Below, piece after piece: positions 35,465 to 43,284 of a DNA stretch of 64,000 bases. The stretch is from Rudanella sp031411995 (GTDB lineage: Bacteria; Bacteroidota; Bacteroidia; Cytophagales; Spirosomataceae). The notes beneath the pieces are model-generated. The model did no database searches, was not told the origin of the DNA, and saw nothing but the letters and a program-made list of their open reading frames with translations. The stretch lies in assembly GCA_031411995.1 (NCBI GenBank), contig JANOCD010000049.1:26386-90385 (forward strand), in the 5' to 3' direction. The translations under genes and the position numbers were made by a program. The first letter of the stretch is position 1. Each line of letters begins with the position of its first letter.

Positions 35465-35502
35465 TGTGACCACGGGGAGACTCGAACTCCCAAGCCTTGC
35501 AG
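35465..35502. repeat. attR: 38-bp tRNA-Leu 3' end
   Basis: Direct repeat of 27300-27337. Here the repeat is joined to the rest of the tRNA, so the gene is whole. Confidence 0.93.
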
Positions 35503-35548
35503 CACCACCCCCTCAAAGTGGCGTGTCTACCAGTTTCACCACGTGGCC
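35467..35548 (-). tRNA. tRNA-Leu (GAG)
   Basis: An 82-nt tRNA on the minus strand. Acceptor GGCCACG pairs with CGTGGTC; D arm with GGTAGAC; anticodon stem CCACT/GGTGG with loop TTGAGGG (anticodon GAG); a short variable arm; T arm GGGAGTTCGAGTCTCCC. CCA is not encoded. This is the integration target of the neighbouring element. Confidence 0.95.
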
Positions 35549-35566
35549 ATTTGTGCGAACCGGGTG

Positions 35567-35598
35567 CAAAGGTATAATTCTGGACTTGTTTTCCCAAA
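35567..35598 (-). promoter_or_regulatory. Promoter of tRNA-Leu, Bacteroidota type
   Basis: On the minus strand TTTG (35595-35598) is followed by 20 nt and TACCTTTG (35567-35574), a full match to the Bacteroidota TTG-N19-21-TAnnTTTG consensus. It is about 19 nt upstream of the mature tRNA end. Confidence 0.75.
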
Positions 35599-35700
35599 CG
35601 ATACTCATAAAGTTTTAACAAATTTAGAGGTCTATGGGGCAAAAATGGGCGATTTTTCGTACTTTTATCCTTCCAAAATATCACTAACCGCCTGACAATT

Positions 35701-36123
35701 ATGGCACTGGAAATAGTCGGAAAACTCGTAAAAATATTGCCCGAAGTATCGGGGCAAAGCCAGAAAGGCCCCTGGAGTAAACAAGAATTCGTGCTGGAAA
35801 CACTCGAAGCTTCGTACCCCAAAAAAGTGTGTCTCACTGCCTGGGGCGACAAAGTGGCTGACCTGAAGACCTTTAACCTCGACGATACGATCAAGGCAAC
35901 ATTCAGTGCTGAGTCGCGCGAGTACAACGAACGCTGGTATACTGAACTGCGGGCTTTTCGAATCGAACAGGGCGATGGTGGTGGACAAGAGTCGCGGCCC
36001 GCTGCGAATCAGGCCCCCTCGTCGCGCCCGGCAGCGCAGGCATCAGCTCCGGCACGGGCAGCCTCGTCGCCAATGCCGTTTAGTTCGACGTTTGACGAAG
36101 AAACAAACGATCTTCCGTTTTAA
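35701..36123 (+). CDS. DUF3127 domain-containing protein
   Basis: A 140-aa protein starting MALEIVGKLVKILPEVSGQS, with QEFVLETLEASYPKKVCLTAW and FNLDDTIKATFSAESREY, the DUF3127 signature. The fold is OB-like, as in single-strand DNA-binding proteins. The tail is Ala/Pro/Ser-rich and ends in an acidic, SSB-like tip (FDEETNDLPF), which suggests protein interaction like the SSB C-terminus. Function not established. Confidence 0.9.
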   Translation: MALEIVGKLVKILPEVSGQSQKGPWSKQEFVLETLEASYPKKVCLTAWGDKVADLKTFNLDDTIKATFSAESREYNERWYTELRAFRIEQGDGGGQESRPAANQAPSSRPAAQASAPARAASSPMPFSSTFDEETNDLPF

Positions 36124-36149
36124 GGTTGGTTTATGAAGCTATAAACCAA

Positions 36150-36180
36150 AAAAAAGCCTCGACATTGTCGAGGCTTTTTT
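36150..36180. terminator. Bidirectional terminator between DUF3127 gene and tRNA-Lys
   Basis: A perfect 14-bp stem (36150-36163 with 36167-36180), loop ATT, with A and T tracts on both sides. It serves the DUF3127 gene on plus and the tRNA-Lys pair on minus. Confidence 0.9.
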
Positions 36181-36182
36181 AG

Positions 36183-36255
36183 TGATCCGGCTGGGATTCG
36201 AACCCAGGACCCATACATTAAAAGTGTATTGCTCTACCAACTGAGCTACCAGATC
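36183..36255 (-). tRNA. tRNA-Lys (TTT), copy 2
   Basis: A 73-nt tRNA on the minus strand. Acceptor GATCTGG pairs with CCGGATC; anticodon loop CTTTTAA in stem ATACA/TGTAT; T arm CTGGGTTCGAATCCCAG. CCA not encoded. Its sequence is identical to the copy 100 bp upstream on the minus strand. Confidence 0.95.
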
Positions 36256-36282
36256 AACTCTGCGTACTGTTTACTGTTTTGG

Positions 36283-36355
36283 TGATCCGGCTGGGATTCG
36301 AACCCAGGACCCATACATTAAAAGTGTATTGCTCTACCAACTGAGCTACCAGATC
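36283..36355 (-). tRNA. tRNA-Lys (TTT), copy 1
   Basis: Identical to the other tRNA-Lys and separated from it by 27 nt. It is nearer the promoter at 36410-36440, so the two are likely one transcript. Confidence 0.95.
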
Positions 36356-36409
36356 GATTACTTTTACGTTTTAGTCAGCGTTTTTAAGGTGCTTTCTGAA
36401 ATCGTGGTG

Positions 36410-36440
36410 CAAAAGTATGGCCTTTAATCGTTCAATGCAA
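36410..36440 (-). promoter_or_regulatory. Promoter of the tRNA-Lys pair
   Basis: On the minus strand TTG (36438-36440), 20 nt, then TACTTTTG (36410-36417), a full match to the Bacteroidota consensus. It overlaps the start region of the gene on the opposite strand. Confidence 0.75.
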
Positions 36441-37160
36441 GCCCTCGTTCTTAAAAAAAGACTATTTCTGGCTTTTTTTCTCTGTCTACAGATGGTATCC
36501 GGGCAGGGTGCAATTACCCTGAAAAAGGCCGATTCGCTCTTTGCGGCTGGTCGGCTCGACGATGCTGCCCTGCTCTATGAAGCGGCAATGGCTGAGGGTC
36601 AGATGGCTACCGATCCGATGTTATTGAAACTAGCCTATGTGTCGGAACGCAACGGCGACCCCGCCCGCGTACTGTATTACTTACAGGTTTATTTTGATCG
36701 GCACCCCCAGGAAACCGTTCTCCGCAAGATGAATGAGGTAGCCCGTTCCAATGGACTGATTGGCTATGAAACCGATGACCTCAATTATTTCTACCTGTTT
36801 TACAAACAATACGGTATTTATGTATTGTTATTTCTGCTGGGACTTGGTTTATACGTGTTCGGGGTGCTGGTGGTTAAAATGACTCGTAAAGAATCATCGC
36901 CAAGCCGCCACAAATGGGTTGTCTTGCTCTACCTGCTTGCCCTGGTGTTGTTTGTCAACCTGCCCGAAGGCTATCAGTCGGGCATCACGAGCCGCGACCG
37001 GGTGTTGCTGCGCCAATCGCCTTCGGGGGCTGCTCCCGTTACTGAAGTTATTGGACGGGGCCACAAAGTGAATATCCTTGGTAGCGAAGATATCTGGCTC
37101 CGCATTTTCTGGAACGACCAGCTTTATTACGTTCGACGGGATCAGGTTTGGTTGATTTGA
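36417..37160 (+). CDS. TPR and SH3-like domain membrane protein
   Basis: A 247-aa protein: signal peptide or N-terminal anchor (MQALVLKKRLFLAFFLCLQMVSGQG if started at 36435), TPR-like repeats (about 35-115: ADSLFAAGRLDDAALLYEAAM, LKLAYVSERNGDPARVLYYL), two transmembrane helices (about 135-180) and a C-terminal bacterial SH3 domain. The architecture resembles BatE proteins of the Bacteroidota Bat operon, but no bat genes are adjacent. The second ATG (36435) may be the true start, since the first overlaps the tRNA promoter. The 3' end overlaps the convergent SDR gene by 19 bp. Confidence 0.75.
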   Translation: MAFNRSMQALVLKKRLFLAFFLCLQMVSGQGAITLKKADSLFAAGRLDDAALLYEAAMAEGQMATDPMLLKLAYVSERNGDPARVLYYLQVYFDRHPQETVLRKMNEVARSNGLIGYETDDLNYFYLFYKQYGIYVLLFLLGLGLYVFGVLVVKMTRKESSPSRHKWVVLLYLLALVLFVNLPEGYQSGITSRDRVLLRQSPSGAAPVTEVIGRGHKVNILGSEDIWLRIFWNDQLYYVRRDQVWLI

Positions 37161-37963
37161 TTCAGGGGTGAACCCTTCTCCTTTGCCAGCGTATTGTAGA
37201 CTAGCCGGTCGGTGAGGGCGGGGAGCCATTTGTTCAGGAAAACCGTCAGCTTGCCCTGACTGGTTAGAATGAGTTCGCGTTTACGCTTCTTAACAGCCTT
37301 CAGAATGTGTTGCGCGCACTCTTCGGCACTCATCATCGAACTTTCGTCGCGAACGGTTTCGCCCGCCACCTGCCCGCTTGCGTCCAAAGCAGCCACCCGG
37401 ATGTTTGAGGTAGTGAAGCCGGGACAGGCCGTCAGCACATGAACACCCGTGTGGCGCATTTCGGTGCGGAGTGCCTCCAGAAAGCCGTTCATGGCGAATT
37501 TAGAGGCCGAATAGCCCGCCCGGACCGGCAAACCCCGATAGCCCGCTATCGACGAAATGCCCACTACCGATCCCTTTGTTTTCAAAATATGGGGCAGGGC
37601 ATAGCGCGTGGCGTAAACGGTGCCCATGAAATTAATGTCCATCACCTTGCGGAATACCGCCGGATCGGCATCTACTACCAGTGATCGCATCGTGATACCA
37701 GCGTTATTAACCAGAATATCCAGTCGTCCATAATGCGCTACAGCCTGGTCAATGAGGGCCTTAACATCGGCTTCGACGCTAACATCAGCTGTGAGGGCCA
37801 AATTGTCGATACCAGCCTGTTGAAGTTCCTGGCTAACGGTGTTTAGGGCTTCTGGCTGCCGGGCACAGATTACGATGGAAGCCCCTTCGTGGCCAAAGGC
37901 AAAGGCTAAAGCCCGGCCAATACCCGACGATGCGCCGGTAATTAAAACAACTTTGTGTTGCAT
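37142..37963 (-). CDS. SDR family NAD(P)-dependent oxidoreductase
   Basis: A classical short-chain dehydrogenase of 273 aa: GASSGIG cofactor loop near the N-terminus, NNAG, Ser in GISSIAG, and YSASK (catalytic Tyr and Lys). The C-terminal hydrophobic extension (SQGKLTVFLNKWLPALTDRLV) is typical of membrane-associated DHRS7-like members. Substrate unknown. Confidence 0.93.
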   Translation of the reverse strand: MQHKVVLITGASSGIGRALAFAFGHEGASIVICARQPEALNTVSQELQQAGIDNLALTADVSVEADVKALIDQAVAHYGRLDILVNNAGITMRSLVVDADPAVFRKVMDINFMGTVYATRYALPHILKTKGSVVGISSIAGYRGLPVRAGYSASKFAMNGFLEALRTEMRHTGVHVLTACPGFTTSNIRVAALDASGQVAGETVRDESSMMSAEECAQHILKAVKKRKRELILTSQGKLTVFLNKWLPALTDRLVYNTLAKEKGSPLNQINQT

Positions 37964-38011
37964 AGTCAAAATTCAGTCAGGACTTGTTACCCTTTGTTCG
38001 TGTGCAAGCCA

Positions 38012-38019
38012 CAAATATA
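38012..38019 (-). promoter_or_regulatory. Bacteroidota -7 element for the SDR gene
   Basis: TATATTTG on the minus strand, an exact TAnnTTTG match, about 50 nt upstream of the SDR start. The -33 element is not clear. Confidence 0.4.
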
Positions 38020-38068
38020 GTTATACTTGCAGAGGACATGATTTTACCCCCGCCGAACATCGAAACGA

Positions 38069-38503
38069 ATGAAAAAACTACCCTACCTGTTTGGCCTCCT
38101 GTTGGTGATGGTTGCCTGCCAGCCAGATGACCCCGACAAACGCGATACAATTGATCTGGAGGCACTCTTATCCAGTTCACAGGTGATAGGGCAGGGGTCG
38201 AACTCCCAGGCAACGGGCTTGTTTACGGGTATTTATACAAAATCGACCCGCGATTTTTCCTATTCGATAGCTTATAGTGGCCTGATTCTGACCGGAGCGT
38301 ATATCGGTATCGGGCAACCCGGATTCAATGGCCCAACCGAAAATGTCTATTTGTTTACGGGTAGGGGCAACCCACTAACTGGTTCAGCGACGCTCACGCT
38401 TCAACAGGAAAACAACCTGCTCGAAGGAAATAACTATGTGGTGTTAACCTCCTCATCGCACCCGCAAGGCGAATTAAGGGGGAACATTGGGTTGAAACGG
38501 TAG
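38069..38503 (+). CDS. CHRD domain lipoprotein
   Basis: A 144-aa lipoprotein (lipobox ending at Cys17, MVAC) with a CHRD domain: ATGLFTGIYTKSTRDFSYSI at the start and HPQGELRGNIGL at the end. CHRD domains occur in chordin and in bacterial surface proteins of unknown role. It is divergent from the SDR gene. Confidence 0.9.
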   Translation: MKKLPYLFGLLLVMVACQPDDPDKRDTIDLEALLSSSQVIGQGSNSQATGLFTGIYTKSTRDFSYSIAYSGLILTGAYIGIGQPGFNGPTENVYLFTGRGNPLTGSATLTLQQENNLLEGNNYVVLTSSSHPQGELRGNIGLKR

Positions 38504-38523
38504 TAGGGGTGGCTTACAACATC

Positions 38524-40782
38524 CTACTTATACAACGTCACGGTTCCTTTCCACTGTTGTTTGGTATACCGGATGAGGTAATAGTAAACGCCTGTAACAT
38601 CGGAACCGCCCGACCAGCGGAAATTGCGGTCGGTGGAGCGGAACACCTGCCGACCCCAGCGGTTCAGAATTTCGACGTAGTTAAACTGCTCAGTGCAGTT
38701 GTCGACGGGCAGATCGGTCACCGACCAATAGTCGTTTATACCGTCGCCGTTGGGGGTGAACACGTTCGCAATCTTCAGGTCATAATCAATACTCGTGTTT
38801 TTGAGCCGAATGGTCACCGAGGTTGTATCGGTGTGTTTGGGTTGGCAACTCCGGTCGTCAGCTACAAAATCGAGCACAAAAGTGGCTTCTTCTTTGCCGT
38901 TCAGAAGTTCGCAGGTGGGTCGCCAGAGAAACCCTGACTGGAGGGTGGGCTTACCAAATTTGTTGCTCCAATTCATGCCGAGATTGGCAAACGAAAAGCC
39001 CCGTCCGCTGCCTGAAAGCCGGATAGAGTCACGGTCAGGGTCATTGCCGAGGACATCGAAACGAATGGTGGAGCCGGTTGTGTCGGCGGGGTTCACGGTT
39101 AACTCAATGGTTTGTTTGGCCAGCGTGGTCGCAATGGTGGGGGGCTGACTGGGCAATCCCACCGCCGACAGGTTGACTGTTACCGTGTCCCGAAAGGTTT
39201 GGGCGCAACGAACCTTCGTGACCACAAAATCGACTATATAATTTGCTTGCGTTGCCTGCGCACAGACAGGTTTCCAGACAAACGGTTGCGTGACACGACC
39301 CGCCCCCGATACGTTGGTGAAACTCATGTTGGCGGATGCCAGCGAGAAACCCCGCCCAATGGCCTGAACTGACACCACATCGTTGTCCTGATCGGTGCCA
39401 ATGGCATTGAATGATAGCGAACTGCCCACGGTGATTATACTTCGGTTCTGGGGCAGGGTGGTACTGATTCGGGGTCGGTTGGCGGCCGTAGTCACAATAT
39501 TGAGTTGCACCAGCAACGTATCGGTCAGGCCCTGCGGGCAGCTTTCGTCGGTGGCCCGGATCGCGAGTGTAACGGGACCACTGAGACCGTTGGTTAAACA
39601 ACGACCAAAACAGAACTCGGCTTTCACGGTGTCGCTTGCCGTTCGGGTGGTCACAATATTAGGCGTGAGCGAAAAACCGGGCAGGGTGCCGCTGGCGTTG
39701 GTGATCGTGATGCGCTGATTCGCGTTGGGGTCGGTCAGGTAGAGGGTGAAACAGTTCTGATCTTTTTCGTTAAGGGTGATTACCGAACCTCGCCTGTAGT
39801 AGTCTTTAGCCCCCTCGGTTTTCATCAGCAGTTTGGGTGGGTCGTTGCGGGGGCAGTCGATTACCTGCAACTGGAAATCGCGCCGAACCTGCCCGATCCG
39901 AACGGCTGCTCTGCCGGGTGTCCGGCGGTATTCTTCCACCAGAACCGAAAACACATAAAGCCCCGCCGTGCTGGCCCGAACGGTCAATAAACCAGTTCGG
40001 GCATTCACCCGGAGGGGTTGTGAACCTGGTATGGTGTTGGTTACCGAAAAACCCGATCCCCAGTTGATGAGCGGATAGGGACCGCTACGCACGGCATCGG
40101 TGCGGCTGGGGTCTGGGATGATGGTGGTACTAAATCCATTGAGCGGGGTTGCTAATGAATACACTAAACTATCTCCATCGGCATCTTTCGCACTGAAATC
40201 GAAGCTAAACGGATTGTTTATGCAGATGTAATCGCCTTTGGCAATGCCAAAAGAGGGCGTTGAATTGACAAACTGCCGCGCCCCTTGCCAGGGTGCGGCA
40301 AATTCGAGCCAAAACGTTGACCCTGCCGCGCCTGGGAAACTGATGTTCGAGATGGCTCCGTTTCGGCAGCACCGTTCCCAAACCATGTAGTAGCCGTCGG
40401 GGTCGTTGAAGTAATTGGGAAAAGTTACGTCAAGACTGTAGCGAAGCAGGCGGGTGCGTAGTGAACCGATGGCGCACGCTGAATTGGAATAATTGATCAA
40501 TCCATCGCTAACCTGTGGCACGATCACGCGGGTTTCAAACGCATTATCACGTTTTCTGAAAATGTAGATTACTACATCAGCATCAGCGGCCCCTCTATTA
40601 CCAAAAATATCATCAAAATAGAGATTCATGTTTATTCGGTGCGAATAAGCACTACTCGTTCCCAAATATTGGAGTTCCAGTTCACCCCCAACAATGTGCG
40701 TAGCCCAGGCCGGCGTACTGCCAACGAGCATAACGAAAGCGATAAACAGCTTAAAAAGAGTCTGTTGGTAAAAAGTATGCAT
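38524..40782 (-). CDS. Secreted protein with T9SS type-B (CHU_C, gliding motility-associated) C-terminal domain
   Basis: A 752-aa protein with a signal peptide (cleavage near …TPAWA, then THIVGGELELQYLG), several Ig/PKD-like beta domains with repeated blocks such as ISFNAIGTD/FDVLGNDPDRDS, and a C-terminal sorting domain IANVFTPNGDGINDYW … VEILNRWGRQVF … GVYYYLIRYT. The terminal domain directs export by the type IX secretion system. Likely a cell-surface or released adhesin-like protein; ligand unknown. Confidence 0.92.
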   Translation of the reverse strand: MHTFYQQTLFKLFIAFVMLVGSTPAWATHIVGGELELQYLGTSSAYSHRINMNLYFDDIFGNRGAADADVVIYIFRKRDNAFETRVIVPQVSDGLINYSNSACAIGSLRTRLLRYSLDVTFPNYFNDPDGYYMVWERCCRNGAISNISFPGAAGSTFWLEFAAPWQGARQFVNSTPSFGIAKGDYICINNPFSFDFSAKDADGDSLVYSLATPLNGFSTTIIPDPSRTDAVRSGPYPLINWGSGFSVTNTIPGSQPLRVNARTGLLTVRASTAGLYVFSVLVEEYRRTPGRAAVRIGQVRRDFQLQVIDCPRNDPPKLLMKTEGAKDYYRRGSVITLNEKDQNCFTLYLTDPNANQRITITNASGTLPGFSLTPNIVTTRTASDTVKAEFCFGRCLTNGLSGPVTLAIRATDESCPQGLTDTLLVQLNIVTTAANRPRISTTLPQNRSIITVGSSLSFNAIGTDQDNDVVSVQAIGRGFSLASANMSFTNVSGAGRVTQPFVWKPVCAQATQANYIVDFVVTKVRCAQTFRDTVTVNLSAVGLPSQPPTIATTLAKQTIELTVNPADTTGSTIRFDVLGNDPDRDSIRLSGSGRGFSFANLGMNWSNKFGKPTLQSGFLWRPTCELLNGKEEATFVLDFVADDRSCQPKHTDTTSVTIRLKNTSIDYDLKIANVFTPNGDGINDYWSVTDLPVDNCTEQFNYVEILNRWGRQVFRSTDRNFRWSGGSDVTGVYYYLIRYTKQQWKGTVTLYK

Positions 40783-40849
40783 GGGTTATTGATTTCCGAT
40801 CAGCACAGGTCCAAAATTGAGGGTTAATTTAGCATTTTATTCAGGTATT

Positions 40850-42298
40850 ATGAGAAGAAGGAGTCAGAAAGAACCCCAACGGTTGGAACGCATTCGGATC
40901 GATACGGTGGCGGCTGAGGGAAAATGTTTAGTACGGACACCGGAAGGGGTCATTTTTGTGGAAGCAGGACCGGGAAATCCGGCCGTGGCCCCCGGTGATG
41001 TAGTCGATTTACGCATCGTCAATCAGAAAAAACAATACCGCGAAGCCGTAGCCGAACGCATTCTTGAGTTCTCGCCGGTGCGGGTCGAACCGTTTTGCGA
41101 ACATTTTGGCACCTGTGGCGGCTGTAAATGGCAACATATTCAATACCAGGAACAGTTGGGTTTTAAACACCAGCAGGTCGTTGATCACCTTACGCGCATT
41201 GGCAAGGTGGCGTTGCACCAGATTCGGCCCATTATGCCCGCTGAAACCCGACAATATTACCGCAATAAACTCGAATTCACCATTGCTGAAGGCCGTTGGA
41301 TGACCAGCAGCGAGGTGCATTCGGAGGAACGCATCGACCAGCGGGTGGTGGGCTTTCACGTGCCCCGCCGGTTCGATAAGGTGTTGCCCATTCGCCATTG
41401 TTACCTGCAACCCGACCCGTCGAACGCGATCCGGCTGGCTGTTTCCGATTATATGTTTGCGCATAACCTGGCAGCCTACAACCTCAAAACCCACGTTGGT
41501 TACCTCCGAACGCTGATTATTCGCACGGCAGAATCGACCGGGCAAACGATGGTGACGATGCAGGTAGCTCAAAATAACCCCGACCGACTGGCCCATTTGC
41601 TCGACTATTTGCTGGAGCAGTTCCCGCAAATTACCTCGCTGAACTACATTATTAACACCAAAAAAAACGATACCTACGGCGATCAGGAGGTGGTGAACTA
41701 CGCCGGAACACCCTACATTGAAGAGCAGATGGACGATGGCAGCGGGAGACCCCTTACGTTTCGGGTGGCCCCGAAATCATTCTACCAAACGAATGCAGCT
41801 CAGGCGTTTAACCTCTATAAAGTTGCCCGCGAGTGGGCTGGGTTATCGGGCAACGAGCTGGTCTATGATCTGTATACCGGAACCGGCACCATTGCCCTGT
41901 TTGTGGCCCGGCAGGCCCGGCGGGTGGTGGGACTCGAATATGTGGACGATGCCGTGCAAGATGCCCGCGTGAATGCGGAGGTCAACGGGATTTTTAACGC
42001 CAGTTTCCACGCAGGCGACATGAAAGAACTGCTCACGGATGCGTTTATGGACGAACACGGCCACCCCGACGTGGTGATTACCGACCCCCCACGGGCGGGT
42101 ATGGATGAAGCTGTAACGCGACAATTGCTCAAAGCAGCACCCCGACGAATTGTATATGTAAGTTGCAACACGGCTACACAGGCCCGCGACCTCAGTATTT
42201 TAGATGAAGCGTATGAGGTGAGCAATGTGCAGCCGGTAGATATGTTTCCGCACACACATCATGTCGAAAATGTAGTTTTGTTATCCAGGCGAGTGTAG
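40850..42298 (+). CDS. rlmD: 23S rRNA (uracil-5-)-methyltransferase RlmD
   Basis: Methylates a uridine of 23S rRNA with SAM. From ATG 40850 the 482-aa protein has a TRAM domain, a [4Fe-4S] cluster motif (FCEHFGTCGGCKWQH), the SAM-binding DLYTGTGTIALF, DPPRAGM, and the catalytic Cys in YVSCNTATQARDL. An upstream in-frame ATG (40817) adds an unlikely prefix. RlmD versus the related RlmCD/TrmA-like enzymes is a family-level call. Confidence 0.92.
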   Translation: MRRRSQKEPQRLERIRIDTVAAEGKCLVRTPEGVIFVEAGPGNPAVAPGDVVDLRIVNQKKQYREAVAERILEFSPVRVEPFCEHFGTCGGCKWQHIQYQEQLGFKHQQVVDHLTRIGKVALHQIRPIMPAETRQYYRNKLEFTIAEGRWMTSSEVHSEERIDQRVVGFHVPRRFDKVLPIRHCYLQPDPSNAIRLAVSDYMFAHNLAAYNLKTHVGYLRTLIIRTAESTGQTMVTMQVAQNNPDRLAHLLDYLLEQFPQITSLNYIINTKKNDTYGDQEVVNYAGTPYIEEQMDDGSGRPLTFRVAPKSFYQTNAAQAFNLYKVAREWAGLSGNELVYDLYTGTGTIALFVARQARRVVGLEYVDDAVQDARVNAEVNGIFNASFHAGDMKELLTDAFMDEHGHPDVVITDPPRAGMDEAVTRQLLKAAPRRIVYVSCNTATQARDLSILDEAYEVSNVQPVDMFPHTHHVENVVLLSRRV

Positions 42299-42327
42299 TT
42301 AAACGTACCCCATTTTCTTTCTTCACC

Positions 42328-43284
42328 ATGAATCATACTCTTTATTTACGAATCAGAGTTGGCCTGCTGCTCATGCTGTTGATGTGGCAGGCTACTCAGG
42401 TTAGCTATGGGCAGGCGGGCATTCCCGAAACCACCCCGCCCAACAGCCAAACCTCGCCGGGCGGAAACTTTCCCGGTGGTACCTCGCCCAGTAGTTCAAC
42501 AGCCACAAACTGGCTTCGGCTCAACGGCGACGTTGGTATCAATACATCGGACCCCAAGTCGCGTTTGCACGTGGCCGGGGGCGATGTATATGTCGAGACT
42601 ATTGGATCGGGAGTAATTTTGCGCTCGCCAAACGGCTTTTGCTGGCGCGTGACGGTCGATAACAGTGGAAATTTTGTGCGGACTCAGATTGCGTGTCCGG
42701 GCGACCCGCTCTTGGCTCCCAACATGTTTGTGGTACAACCCGGCCCCGCCGACGGACAGGATGGCTATACCAGTACGTTTAGTACCTCGTTGGTAGGGGG
42801 CGGTGCGGGCATGGCAGTTGGCTCCTGGACAACTGACAACGGCAACCCCGTTGTGTATCAGGGCTATCTTCGTTTTAGCCTGTCGGAACTCCCGACTACC
42901 GCCCGTGTCGACAGTGCATTTTTGACGTTGACCTACTATCCGGGCTGGTTTTCTGACCCGAATGTGGGCAATAATCCAGTTTATATTCAACGGGTTACGG
43001 GCAACTGGAGCCAGAATACGCTGACCTACAGTTCGCGCCCAACCAGCACGACAGTGGGGCAACTTGCTGTGCCATCAGCCGAATCGTTTCCGGGAATTTA
43101 TCGCAAATTGAACGTGAAATCATTAGTGGCTGATATGGTCACCAACCCGGCCACCAACTTTGGTTTTCTGATCCGCCTACAAGACGAAGCTCCCGCACCG
43201 CCCTACCGCGACCTGTTGTTTGCAACCAGTGAAAACCCCACTCCCGAAAACAGACCGAAGCTGGTCGTTTATTATAGCTTTTAA
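42328..43284 (+). CDS. DNRLRE domain-containing secreted protein
   Basis: A 318-aa protein with a signal peptide (…QVSYGQAG), a Pro/Ser/Thr-rich linker, a short peptide like those of phage-tail-collar proteins (INTSDPKSRLHVAGGDVYV) and a DNRLRE-type beta-sandwich (VYQGYLRFSLSELPTTARVDSAFLTL … NWSQNTLTYSSRP). DNRLRE domains occur in surface and carbohydrate-related proteins. It has no T9SS tail. Its stop overlaps dnaB by a few bases on the other strand. Confidence 0.8.
   Translation: MNHTLYLRIRVGLLLMLLMWQATQVSYGQAGIPETTPPNSQTSPGGNFPGGTSPSSSTATNWLRLNGDVGINTSDPKSRLHVAGGDVYVETIGSGVILRSPNGFCWRVTVDNSGNFVRTQIACPGDPLLAPNMFVVQPGPADGQDGYTSTFSTSLVGGGAGMAVGSWTTDNGNPVVYQGYLRFSLSELPTTARVDSAFLTLTYYPGWFSDPNVGNNPVYIQRVTGNWSQNTLTYSSRPTSTTVGQLAVPSAESFPGIYRKLNVKSLVADMVTNPATNFGFLIRLQDEAPAPPYRDLLFATSENPTPENRPKLVVYYSF

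Larger units (their letters stand above)
27300..35502. mobile_element. 8.2-kb integrative element in tRNA-Leu
   Basis: Bounded by a perfect 38-bp direct repeat (27300-27337 and 35465-35502) that is the 3' end of the tRNA-Leu(GAG) gene; the intact tRNA is at the right end. Inside are a tyrosine integrase near the left end, an HTH excisionase-like gene, a coupled replication-type gene cluster, two repeat families and a lipoprotein gene. No relaxase, type IV secretion, capsid, terminase or transposase gene is visible. It may be an integrative plasmid, a mobilisable island needing helper functions, or a phage satellite. Several of its genes are AT-richer than the flanks. Confidence 0.9.

Noticed and set aside
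35409..35927. Minus-strand open frame spanning tRNA-Leu and its promoter
   Set aside because: It covers a tRNA gene, attR and part of the DUF3127 gene; not a plausible protein.
36183..36355. Second integration site by duplication of tRNA-Lys
   Set aside because: The two tRNA-Lys genes are both complete, 27 nt apart, with no element between them; this is a plain tandem duplication.
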